Of a stretch of 64,000 nucleotides of DNA, positions 1-7,710 are shown piece after piece. Position numbers and translations under genes: made by a program. Source of the DNA: Hydrogenophaga sp. A37 (GTDB taxonomy: Bacteria > Pseudomonadota > Gammaproteobacteria > Burkholderiales > Burkholderiaceae_C); contig NZ_MUNZ01000073.1 of assembly GCF_002001205.1 (NCBI RefSeq), positions 22,906 through 86,905 of the forward strand, read 5' to 3'. The number at the start of each line of letters is the position of its first letter. Position 1 is the first letter of the stretch. The notes under the pieces were generated by a model. The model was not told where the DNA came from. It was given only the letters and a program-made list of their open reading frames with translations, and searched no databases.

Positions 1-324
1 GTGCTTGCGGGCCGCTTCGTACAGGTGGTAGACGCCCAAAATGTTGGCCTGCAAGATGGCCTCGAACGGCGCCTCGACCGAGATGCCGCCCAGGTGCACG
101 ATGGCGTCGCAGCCGGCCACCATGGCGTCGACCTCGGCCGCGTTGGCCAGGTCGGCCAGCACCACCTCCTCGCCGGTCCCGGCCTCGCTCACCGCCGACT
201 TGTCAGACAACCTAAGCACATCGCAGTTGGCGGTCAGCCGTGAACGCAAAGCGGTGCCGAGGCCGCCGGCGGCGCCGGTCAACAACAATCGCCGGTGCAT
301 TTTGATAGGGTTAACCATGACCAT
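1..324 (-). CDS. udh: Uronate dehydrogenase (5' part only)
   Basis: This is the N-terminal ~108 residues of an NAD-dependent epimerase-fold uronate dehydrogenase; the rest lies beyond the window edge. It would oxidise D-glucuronate or D-galacturonate to the aldaro-lactone. The Rossmann motif LLLTGAAGGLG is followed by VLRLSD, then DAIVHLGGISVEAPFE and YEAARKH, which fit the Udh family well. In-frame ATGs exist at 324, 318 and 300; none has a strong ribosome site, so the start is uncertain. It is divergent from the gntR gene at 463, with a palindromic operator between them, and the dioxovalerate dehydrogenase downstream of gntR completes the same pathway. Confidence 0.85.
   Translation of the reverse strand, partial: MVMVNPIKMHRRLLLTGAAGGLGTALRSRLTANCDVLRLSDKSAVSEAGTGEEVVLADLANAAEVDAMVAGCDAIVHLGGISVEAPFEAILQANILGVYHLYEAARKH
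200..210. promoter_or_regulatory. Second TTGTCAGACAA palindrome, inside udh
   Basis: The same 11-bp palindrome as at 403-415 occurs here within the udh coding region, where it encodes part of the family motif LRLSDK. Centre-to-centre distance to the intergenic copy is 204 bp. It could be an auxiliary operator for looping repression, or a by-product of the conserved motif. Confidence 0.35.
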
Positions 325-402
325 GAACGCTTTTTCGAATGGGGTTGCACAGAAGTCCGGGGCTTTGCTACAGTTCGCTCATGCCGTTGATGTCTGTTGT
401 GT

Positions 403-415
403 GTTGTCAGACAAC
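403..415. promoter_or_regulatory. Palindromic GntR-type operator GTTGTCAGACAAC
   Basis: A 13-bp palindrome, perfect apart from its central base, lies between divergent udh and gntR, 48 bp before the gntR start. Its form fits FadR-subfamily GntR sites, and TTGTCNGACAA sites are known for regulators of uronate/aldarate catabolism in proteobacteria. The adjacent GntR protein is the obvious ligand (inference). Confidence 0.7.
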
Positions 416-462
416 TGGAGCGGATTGTGTGAATCCCCACGCAGGCTGTCAAGGAAAAAACC

Positions 463-1266
463 ATGGACCCCGTGAAAACCCTAGTTGAGGAGGCCGTTGC
501 CACCGTCGCCGCGCCGGACCGTCCCCGCCGCGCGCGCGGGCTGGTGTCTGAAATCGTGGCCGCGCTGGAGGGTGACATTCGAGAAGCCCGCCTGCTGGCC
601 GGGCAGAAGCTGCCGACCGAGTCCGAGCTGGTGGGGCGCTTCGACGTCAGCCGCACCGTGGTGCGCGAGGCCATCTCTCGCCTGCAGGCTTCAGGCCTGG
701 TGGAGACGCGCCACGGCATCGGCACCTTTGTCATGGCGCCGCGCGCCGTCCCGGCCACCTTCCGCATCGCACTTGAAGACGTGGCGACCGCCGCCGACGT
801 GATCGAACTGCTGGAACTGCGGATCAGCCTGGAGAGCGAGGCGGCCGCGCTGGCGGCGCAGCGCCGCTCGCCCGAGAACCTCTTGACGATGGCGGCCGCG
901 CTGACCGCGTTCACGGTGGCGATCCACGCCGATTCCGACGCCGTGCCCTCGGACTTCCAGTTCCATGTGGAGGTCGCGCGCGCCACCGGCAACCGCCACT
1001 TTGCCGAGCTGATGACCTACCTGGGTACCATGATCATCCCGCGCACCCGGCTCAACACGGCGGCCCGGGCGCCCGAGGGCCGGCTGGCGTATCTGGAGCG
1101 GGTGCACCGCGAACACGAAGACATCCTGGAGGCGATCCGGCGCCAGGAGCCCGAGACCGCTCGCGCCGCGATGCGCACCCACCTCTCCAACAGCCGCGAA
1201 CGCCTGCGCCGCGCCCAGCCTGAAGATGCGGAGCCCGCACTCCCCGCCGCTGCGCGGGTCGCCTGA
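463..1266 (+). CDS. GntR/FadR-family transcriptional regulator
   Basis: 267 residues. An N-terminal winged helix spans roughly residues 20-90 (LPTESELVGRFDVSRTVVREA, the typical GntR recognition helix), followed by an all-helical FCD effector domain with the metal-binding type of histidines (FQFHVEVARATGN, REHEDILEAI). ATG at 463 follows AAGGA at a suitable distance. It lies between udh and the dioxovalerate dehydrogenase, so it most likely represses uronate/aldarate genes and itself through the palindrome just upstream. The effector would be a uronate or aldarate intermediate; that is inference from context. Confidence 0.85.
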   Translation: MDPVKTLVEEAVATVAAPDRPRRARGLVSEIVAALEGDIREARLLAGQKLPTESELVGRFDVSRTVVREAISRLQASGLVETRHGIGTFVMAPRAVPATFRIALEDVATAADVIELLELRISLESEAAALAAQRRSPENLLTMAAALTAFTVAIHADSDAVPSDFQFHVEVARATGNRHFAELMTYLGTMIIPRTRLNTAARAPEGRLAYLERVHREHEDILEAIRRQEPETARAAMRTHLSNSRERLRRAQPEDAEPALPAAARVA

Positions 1267-1312
1267 CCCTGATCACCATTCCTTTCCACTCTCCGTACAC
1301 ACACCCACCTAC

Positions 1313-2785
1313 ATGAGCACCCTGCAATCCATCAACGCCCGCACCGGCGAAGCCCACGGCACCGCCCTGACCCCCTCCACCGAACAGGACATTCAACACG
1401 CCGCCACCGCGGCGCACGCCGCCTTCGGTGACTGGGCCCGCAGCAGCGGCGAACAGCGCGCCGCGCTGCTGCGCGCGCTGGCCGACGGCCTGGAGGCCGA
1501 GCGCGAGAAGCTCGTCGCCTGGGCCGACCTCGAAACCGCGCTGGGCCCGGTGCGCCTGAACGGTGAGCTCGACCGCACCACCTTCCAGCTGCGCCGCTTT
1601 GCCGACATCGCGCAGCGCGGTGAACCCTTTGCCGTGCTGGACGATCCCGCCGTCGCCGGTGGCCCGCCCGCCGGTCACCCGGCCATGGTGCGCCAGCGCA
1701 TGCCGCTGGGCCCAGTGGCCATGTTCGCGGCCAGCAACTTCCCGTTCGCCTTCTCGGTGCTCGGTGGCGACACCGCGTCCGCGCTGGCCGCGGGCTGCCC
1801 GGTGGTGGTCAAGGCCCACCCCGGCCACCCCGGCCTGTCGCAGAAGGTGCACGCCATCATCCAGCGCGTGCTCCAGGCGCAAGGCCTGCCCGCCGGACTG
1901 ATCGGCTTCGTGCAGGGCGCCGGCATCGAGGTCGGCGTCGGCCTGATCCGCCACCCGCTGATCGCCGCCGGTGCCTTCACCGGCTCCACCCGCGGCGGCG
2001 CCGCGCTGCAGGCCGAAGCCAACGCCCGCCCGCGCCCGATTCCGTTCTACGGCGAACTCGGCTCCATCAACCCGCTGATCGCGCTGCCCGCCGTGCTCGC
2101 GGCCAAGGGCGCCGAACTCGCGACCACGCTGGCCGGCTCCATCACCCTGGGTTGTGGGCAGTTCTGCACCAACCCCGGCCTGCTGGTGCTGGTCGACGGC
2201 GCCGAGACCGACGCCTTCGTCGCGCAACTGGTGCAGGCGCTGTCCAAGCAGCAGCCGCACGCCATGCTGACCGCCGGCATGCGCAAGGCTTTTGATGCCG
2301 GCATCAAGGGTTTCATGGACGCTGGCGCGCTCGCGCTGCTGCAGAGCCAGGGCGTGGCGCCCGCGCCCGGCCCGCAGTTGCTGCAGGTCAGCGCGCAGCG
2401 CTTCATTGAGCGCGCCGAGCTGCGCGAGGAAGTGTTCGGCCCGAGCAGCCTGATCGTGCGCTGCACCAGCCTGGCCGAGGTGTCCGAGGTGCTGGCCGCT
2501 GTGGGCGGCAGCCTCACGGTCACCGTCTGGGGTGCCGACGAAGACACGCCCGAGAACCGCGCCATCGTGCGCAGCGCCACGGAGATCGCCGGCCGCGTGC
2601 TGTTTGCCGGCGTGCCCACCGGCGTGGCCGTCACGGCGGCGCAGCAGCACGGCGGCCCCTGGCCCGCCAGCACCGCGCCCATGTCTACCTCGGTGGGCGA
2701 CGCCGCGCTGGAGCGCTTCCTGCGCCCGGTGTGCCTGCAGGACGCACCGGCCTGGCTGCTGGCGCGCCAAGGTGTGCCCTGCTGA
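1313..2785 (+). CDS. 2,5-dioxovalerate (alpha-ketoglutarate semialdehyde) dehydrogenase
   Basis: 490 residues, a full-length aldehyde dehydrogenase of the KGSADH type that oxidises 2,5-dioxopentanoate to 2-oxoglutarate, the last step of aldarate degradation. Visible features are FAASNFPFAFSVLGGDTASA (cofactor-binding segment), GELGSINP (general-base Glu) and GCGQFCTNPG (catalytic Cys). The FAASNFPFAFS form separates it from betaine or succinate-semialdehyde enzymes. The start at 1313 removes a 29-codon upstream extension. It follows gntR by 46 bp and probably belongs to the same operon. Confidence 0.85.
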   Translation: MSTLQSINARTGEAHGTALTPSTEQDIQHAATAAHAAFGDWARSSGEQRAALLRALADGLEAEREKLVAWADLETALGPVRLNGELDRTTFQLRRFADIAQRGEPFAVLDDPAVAGGPPAGHPAMVRQRMPLGPVAMFAASNFPFAFSVLGGDTASALAAGCPVVVKAHPGHPGLSQKVHAIIQRVLQAQGLPAGLIGFVQGAGIEVGVGLIRHPLIAAGAFTGSTRGGAALQAEANARPRPIPFYGELGSINPLIALPAVLAAKGAELATTLAGSITLGCGQFCTNPGLLVLVDGAETDAFVAQLVQALSKQQPHAMLTAGMRKAFDAGIKGFMDAGALALLQSQGVAPAPGPQLLQVSAQRFIERAELREEVFGPSSLIVRCTSLAEVSEVLAAVGGSLTVTVWGADEDTPENRAIVRSATEIAGRVLFAGVPTGVAVTAAQQHGGPWPASTAPMSTSVGDAALERFLRPVCLQDAPAWLLARQGVPC

Positions 2786-2828
2786 GCCCCTGCTGAGCCC
2801 CCACGCCGCGCCGACGCGGCCGCCGGGT

Positions 2829-3041
2829 TCAATGCAAGGAATGCACCGGCTCCACGACCGGTAACGCGTACTCCCAGCCAATGAGGGCGCGGGCGCCCAG
2901 GTACGCGTTCTTCACGCGCTCGGAAAGGTCATCGAGGTGCACTTCGCCGCGGGCGTCACACGGCACGCAAACGGCGCAGCCGGGATGGCACAACGATGCA
3001 AAGAGCAACTGGTGTTTGCATGAGCTGGATGGGGATGTCAT
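2829..3041 (-). CDS. Small cysteine-containing protein, unknown function
   Basis: 70 residues, beginning MTSPSSSCKHQLLFASL. The start is supported by AGGAGA five bases ahead of the ATG. A cluster CHPGCAVCVPC could bind metal or form disulfides, and the C-terminal half (VKNAYLGARALIGWEYALPVVEP) looks like an ordinary folded segment. I do not recognise the family. It stands alone between two plus-strand genes. Confidence 0.5.
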   Translation of the reverse strand: MTSPSSSCKHQLLFASLCHPGCAVCVPCDARGEVHLDDLSERVKNAYLGARALIGWEYALPVVEPVHSLH

Positions 3042-3304
3042 CTCGGTCTCCTGTACTGAGCGGCGATCCTTGATCTCCGGGGTCCGTGCCCATGGTCACG
3101 GGCCCCGTTTGCCTTCAGCCGCTCGGTCAAGGCACAACTGAATTTTCAGCCTCCGCGCGCGCAGCCAAACCGCAGAAAGCGGCATGCAATTCGGGCTTTT
3201 CTTCCGTTCTCGCGCAGCCTGCGCGACGGGCGGTTTGCCGCGCGCTCCGAGCGTGTGTCTGTCAGCGCACAGACGCCTGTGAACCGGGCCGGTAACGTCG
3301 TTGC

Positions 3305-4054
3305 ATGCTGAAAAACAAAGTGGTGCTCGTCACCGGTGCCGCCTCCGGAATCGGTCGGGCCATTGCCATCATTGCCGCCCGAGAAGGCGCACTCCTGGTG
3401 CTGGCCGACCTGGACGCCCACGCGGGCAACGAAACCCTCCAACAGGTGCGCGAGCTGGGCGCCGAGGGGCTGTTTGCGACCTCTGACGCCGGCAAGCCTG
3501 AGGACGCCCAGGCGCTGGTCGACCAGACCATGGCGCACTTCGGCCGCCTCGATGTGGCCTGCAACAACGCCGGCATCGGCGGCGCCACCGCGCTGCTGGC
3601 CGACTACCCGCTCGACGCCTGGGCCGAGGTGATCAACGTCAACCTGTCGGGTGTGTTCTACGGCATGAAGCACCAGATACCCGCCATGCTGCTCAACGGC
3701 GGCGGCGCCATCGTCAACACCGCGTCCATCCTCGGCATGGTGGGCATGGCCACGGCGCCCGCCTACACCGCCGCGAAACACGGCGTGCTCGGCCTCACGC
3801 AGGCGGCCGCCGTCGCCTACAGCGGCCAGGGCGTGCGCGTCAATGCGGTCGGCCCGGGCTTCATCCACACACCCATGATCAGCGGCCTCGAAGACGACCC
3901 CAACGTCAAGGCCGCGCTGATCGCAGAACACCCCATCGGGCGCCTCGGCCAGCCCGAAGAGGTGGCCGAGCTCGTGGTCTGGCTCGCCTCCACGCGGGCC
4001 TCCTTCGTGACCGGCGCGTACTACCCGGTCGATGGTGGTTATCTGGCCCGCTGA
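3305..4054 (+). CDS. SDR-family NAD(P)-dependent oxidoreductase
   Basis: 249 residues, a classical short-chain dehydrogenase. It has the cofactor motif TGAASGIGRAI (residues 10-20), NNAG, the catalytic Ser in NTASILG and the YTAAKHG catalytic Tyr/Lys. The C-terminal PVDGGY is typical of the FabG-like group. An Asp at the end of beta-2 (LADLDAH) favours NAD over NADP. The substrate cannot be told from sequence and the neighbours do not suggest one. ATG at 3305 is the natural start (MLKNKVVLVTG). Confidence 0.85.
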   Translation: MLKNKVVLVTGAASGIGRAIAIIAAREGALLVLADLDAHAGNETLQQVRELGAEGLFATSDAGKPEDAQALVDQTMAHFGRLDVACNNAGIGGATALLADYPLDAWAEVINVNLSGVFYGMKHQIPAMLLNGGGAIVNTASILGMVGMATAPAYTAAKHGVLGLTQAAAVAYSGQGVRVNAVGPGFIHTPMISGLEDDPNVKAALIAEHPIGRLGQPEEVAELVVWLASTRASFVTGAYYPVDGGYLAR

Positions 4055-4080
4055 ACTTCCCTTTTTTCTGGAGCACCCTT

Positions 4081-4671
4081 ATGACCCTTCGCCATCCTCT
4101 GCGCACCGCCTTTCTCGCCATCAGCCTGAGCGCCCTGGCCCTGATCGGCGCCTGCAACAAAGCCCCCGACACCGAGACCGTTGCCCCGGCCCCGGCAGCG
4201 CCGCCCATCACCGTGGGCACCCAGGTGGACGACACCGTGATCACCTCCAACATCAAGTCGAAGTTGGTGGCCGACGACCTGGTGAAAGCCTTTGACCTGC
4301 AGGTCGAGACCCGCAAAGGCGTCGTGCAGCTCAGCGGCTTCGTGGACAACCAGGCCCAGATCGACCAGGCCGTGTCCATTGCCCGCTCCGTGGACGGCGT
4401 GACCGACGTCCAGAACAGCGTGACCTTGAAGGGCGCACCGACCACCGTCGGCGCCAAGATCGACGACGCCACCGTGACCGGCCGCGTCAAGACCGTGCTG
4501 CTGGCCGACCCGGACATCAAGAGCTTCGACATCAGTGTGCTCACCCACAAGGGCGAGGTGCAGCTCACCGGCTTCGTCAACAGCCAGAACCAGATCGACC
4601 TGGCCACCCGGCTGGCCAGCGAGACGGAAGGCGCGACCAGCGTGAAAAACGAACTCATGATCAAGAAGTGA
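4081..4671 (+). CDS. BON-domain lipoprotein (OsmY-like)
   Basis: 196 residues. A signal peptide ends in the lipobox LIGAC, so the mature protein is a lipoprotein. Two BON domains follow (about residues 55-115 and 125-190), each with the DDTVITSNIKSKLVADD / TRKGVVQLSGFVDN pattern. BON proteins bind phospholipid or stabilise the envelope under osmotic stress; that role here is by family. TTTCTGGAG precedes the ATG. Its stop lies five bases before the ferritin-like gene, so the two are likely co-transcribed. Confidence 0.85.
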   Translation: MTLRHPLRTAFLAISLSALALIGACNKAPDTETVAPAPAAPPITVGTQVDDTVITSNIKSKLVADDLVKAFDLQVETRKGVVQLSGFVDNQAQIDQAVSIARSVDGVTDVQNSVTLKGAPTTVGAKIDDATVTGRVKTVLLADPDIKSFDISVLTHKGEVQLTGFVNSQNQIDLATRLASETEGATSVKNELMIKK

Positions 4672-4676
4672 ACACC

Positions 4677-5225
4677 ATGAACACCCCCCACGAACTCACC
4701 TCCATCCCAGACCTGCGCCGCCAGGCGCGTGAACACATCGAACAAGGCGCCGTGACCGCCGGCTACGACGCCGACCGCCCGAAGGTCTTGCAACTGCTCA
4801 ATGAAGCGCTGGCCACCGAGATCGTCTGTGTGCTGCGCTACCGGCGCCACCACTTCATGGCCAGCGGCATCCACGGCCAGAGCGTGGGCGCCGAGTTCCT
4901 GGTGCACTCCAACGAAGAGCAGGCCCACGCCGACTTGCTCGCTGCGCGCATCGTGCAGCTCGGCGGCGAGCCCGATTTCTCGCCCGAAACCTTGAGCGCA
5001 CGCAGCCACGCGGAGTACGTGCCAGCCGAGACGCTGCCCGACATGATTCGAGAGAACCTCGTTGCCGAACGCATCGCCATCGACAGCTACCGCGACATGG
5101 TGCGTTACCTCGGCGACCAAGACCCGACCACCAGCGTGCTGCTCAAGCAGATCCTGGCGGTGGAAGAGGAACACGCGGACGAGCTGGCCGATTTGCTGGA
5201 AGGCATGCCGGCGGGCGAGCACTGA
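4677..5225 (+). CDS. Ferritin-like / bacterioferritin-type protein
   Basis: 182 residues, a four-helix ferritin-like protein. Helix A carries LLNEALATEIVCVLRYRRHH, helix B EEQAHADLL, and the second pair ENLVAERIA and EEEHADELADLL, giving the E...ExxH...E...ExxH di-iron ligand pattern. It probably stores iron or protects against peroxide. A GTG at 4668 overlaps the previous stop, but the ATG at 4677 fits better. A rho-independent terminator follows at 5252, ending the BON/ferritin unit. Confidence 0.8.
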   Translation: MNTPHELTSIPDLRRQAREHIEQGAVTAGYDADRPKVLQLLNEALATEIVCVLRYRRHHFMASGIHGQSVGAEFLVHSNEEQAHADLLAARIVQLGGEPDFSPETLSARSHAEYVPAETLPDMIRENLVAERIAIDSYRDMVRYLGDQDPTTSVLLKQILAVEEEHADELADLLEGMPAGEH

Positions 5226-5251
5226 CTTTTCTGAGTAAATGGACTCCGTTG

Positions 5252-5282
5252 GGGGCCTTGCGGCAGCGCAGGGCCCCTTTTT
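5252..5282 (+). terminator. Rho-independent terminator after the ferritin-like gene
   Basis: GGGGCCTTGCG and CGCAGGGCCCC pair (one G-U) around GCAG, followed by TTTTT. Confidence 0.75.
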
Positions 5283-5415
5283 CATGTCAAACAAGTCAGA
5301 TGCTTCGCTCGACCACAGGGCCGCGCTGGCAGACGGGCTGGCGTTGAGCCGCACTCGACCGCGATCCATCTTCCTTGTGATATTTTCAGAAGCGATTCAT
5401 CAACAAGGATTGGAT

Positions 5416-6273
5416 ATGACGCGCAGACGTTGGAGCGGGTGGTGCTTGGGTGGGATTTTCTGTGTTCTGGTGTCGGGCTGCGCAGCGCCGTCAGACGTCA
5501 GGCACAAGCCCCTTGCGGCCGAGGTGACGGTTTCCGTGTCCGATGAGGGCGTATCTGCGCTGACCGAATTGCCGGCTCCGTCGACGTACCTGCGTGAGCC
5601 CAATTTCATCGTGCGGGGAAGAGACAGGTCGGGTGTGTTTGCGCCCAATGGGTTGCTGGAAAGCGCTCTGGATGCCGACCAGATTGCTGCCAAGAGAATG
5701 CAAGGTGCCGCCCTGGCGCTCGCCCCTCGCCTTGTGGATGCGATCGAGCGTGAGCGCTCTGCGCTCAACCCCGCACTGGTTCGTGTGACGCTCGACAGCC
5801 GGCTTCGATCGGAAGCCGATATTCAGATGACCCCCGTGGTCGTGCTGGAGCTGGTCGGGGAAGGCAAAGTGGCGTTCTGGAGTCGCCTGTACACCACGTA
5901 TGTGGACCAGAAAGGTCAGCCGCAGCGACGTATCTACACATACAACTCCCGATTCGCATTGCCCTGGGTCGGCGAGTCCGCTGGTACGTGGTCGGCGAAC
6001 GATCACCTCTTGCTCAGACGTCAGATCGACTGGAGTTTGCGTTCGCTGACCCAGGTGGTCTTGCGCGACGTTCGTGGCGATTTTTATGCCGCCTCTCAAG
6101 CGCCACAACCGAACATCGTGGCGACGACCAAGGGCCTCGTGGATGTGCACACCGTTGCACTGGCCGAGTTTGATGGGTTGAAAGTGTCGTACCAGATGTT
6201 TGGTTCCCGTCGAGGGTTGGAAGCCCTTTTGGTGTCCGACTCATCTCCCCCGGATCGGGTGTTCGGTCCGTAG
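5416..6273 (+). CDS. Putative outer-membrane lipoprotein, unknown function
   Basis: 285 residues from ATG 5416, which has AAGGA upstream. The N-terminus MTRRRWSGWCLGGIFCVL ends in the lipobox VSGC, so it should be lipidated. The remaining protein is soluble, with a conserved-looking centre (RVTLDSRLRSEADIQMTPVV, FWSRLYTTYVD) but no family I recognise. It is less GC-biased than its neighbours (more A/T in third positions), which may mean later acquisition. Longer in-frame starts exist upstream but would bury the lipobox. Confidence 0.6.
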   Translation: MTRRRWSGWCLGGIFCVLVSGCAAPSDVRHKPLAAEVTVSVSDEGVSALTELPAPSTYLREPNFIVRGRDRSGVFAPNGLLESALDADQIAAKRMQGAALALAPRLVDAIERERSALNPALVRVTLDSRLRSEADIQMTPVVVLELVGEGKVAFWSRLYTTYVDQKGQPQRRIYTYNSRFALPWVGESAGTWSANDHLLLRRQIDWSLRSLTQVVLRDVRGDFYAASQAPQPNIVATTKGLVDVHTVALAEFDGLKVSYQMFGSRRGLEALLVSDSSPPDRVFGP

Positions 6274-6434
6274 TCCTGGCCTCCGACCCGACGCATACGC
6301 CACCCGGCGTACATACGCCCTCCAGGCTTCTCCCTAGCATCCCCTCTGTCCGCTGTGGCTCCCCTTCCAAGGGCGGTTCGGCGGCCAGAGTCACCCCACC
6401 AACGGATGTTATTTAGAACCCCTGGAGAAGCGCC

Positions 6435-7700
6435 ATGATGCAACGTCGATTCACCCTCAAAGCCCTGACGGTCGCCACCGCCCTGGGCGCTTTCGGCCTC
6501 TCGGCCCACGCTGCGGACACGATCAAGGTCGGTGTGCTGCACAGCCTGTCGGGCACGATGGCCATTTCGGAAACCGTGCTGAAAGACGTGGCCCTGATGG
6601 CCATCGACGAGATCAACGCCAAGGGTGGCGTGCTCGGCAAGAAACTCGAACCCGTGGTGGTGGACCCGGCTTCCAACTGGCCGCTGTTCGCCGAAAAGGC
6701 CAAGCAGCTGATCGACCAGGACAAGGTCGCCGCCGTCTTCGGCTGCTGGACCTCGGTGTCTCGCAAGTCGGTGCTGCCGGTGTTCGAAGAAAAGAACAGC
6801 CTGCTGTTCTACCCGGTGCAGTACGAAGGCGAAGAGCTGTCCAAGAACGTGTTCTACACGGGTGCAGCGCCGAACCAGCAGGCCATTCCCGCCGTGGAAT
6901 ACCTGATGAGCAAAGACGGTGGCTCGGCCAAGCGCTGGGTGCTGCTGGGCACCGACTACGTGTACCCCCGCACCACCAACAAGATCTTGCGCGCCTTCCT
7001 GCACGCCAAGGGCGTGAAGGACGAGGACATCATGGAGGAGTACACCCCCTTCGGTCACTCCGACTACCAGACCATCATCGCCAACATCAAGAAGTTCGCG
7101 GCTGCGGGCAAGAAGACGGCCGTGGTCTCCACCATCAACGGCGACTCCAACGTGCCGTTCTACAAAGAGCTGGGCAACGCCGGCCTGTCCGCCAAGGACG
7201 TGCCTGTGGTCGCCTTCTCGGTGGGTGAAGAAGAGCTGCGCGGTGTGGACACCAAGCCGCTGGTGGGCCACCTGGCCGCCTGGAACTACTTCATGAGCGT
7301 GAAGAACCCGACCAACGCCGAGTTCACCAAGAAGTGGGCCGCCTACGCCAAGGCCAAGGGCATCGCCGGCCACAAGGACAAGCCGCTGACCAACGACCCG
7401 ATGGAAGCCACCTACATCGGCATCAACATGTGGGCGCAAGCGGTTGCCAAGGCCAAGTCCACCGACACCGACAAGGTGATCGCCGCCATGGCCGGCCAGA
7501 CCTTCAAGGCCCCGGGTGGTTTCACCTCCACGATGGACAAGGAAAACCACCACCTGCACAAGCCGGTGTTCATCGGCGAAGTGAAGGCCGACGGCCAGTT
7601 CAACGTGGTGTGGAAGACGCCGGGCCCGGTGGTGGCCGACCCATGGAGCGACTACATCACCGAGAACAAGGGCAAGGCCAACATGCCTGTGAAGAAGTGA
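6435..7700 (+). CDS. urtA: Urea ABC transporter, substrate-binding protein
   Basis: 421 residues, periplasmic urea/short-chain amide binding protein. A Sec signal peptide (MMQRRFTLKALTVATALG... SAHA) is followed by the type I periplasmic-binding fold: TIKVGVLHSLSGTMAISE, VFGCWTSVSRKSVLPVFE, and NLLFYPVQYEGEE-type segment typical of UrtA. GGAGAAG precedes ATG 6435. First gene of urtABCDE, which is tightly packed (10 bp to urtB, then ATGA-type overlaps). It provides urea uptake, which fits the purine/allantoate degradation genes further on that release urea or ammonia. Confidence 0.95.
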   Translation: MMQRRFTLKALTVATALGAFGLSAHAADTIKVGVLHSLSGTMAISETVLKDVALMAIDEINAKGGVLGKKLEPVVVDPASNWPLFAEKAKQLIDQDKVAAVFGCWTSVSRKSVLPVFEEKNSLLFYPVQYEGEELSKNVFYTGAAPNQQAIPAVEYLMSKDGGSAKRWVLLGTDYVYPRTTNKILRAFLHAKGVKDEDIMEEYTPFGHSDYQTIIANIKKFAAAGKKTAVVSTINGDSNVPFYKELGNAGLSAKDVPVVAFSVGEEELRGVDTKPLVGHLAAWNYFMSVKNPTNAEFTKKWAAYAKAKGIAGHKDKPLTNDPMEATYIGINMWAQAVAKAKSTDTDKVIAAMAGQTFKAPGGFTSTMDKENHHLHKPVFIGEVKADGQFNVVWKTPGPVVADPWSDYITENKGKANMPVKK

Positions 7701-7710
7701 GGGTCTGACG

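Noticed and set aside
1052..2881. 609-residue minus-strand open frame opposite the dioxovalerate dehydrogenase
   Set aside because: Low-complexity Gly/Ala/Arg/His composition; shadow of the high-GC gene on the plus strand.
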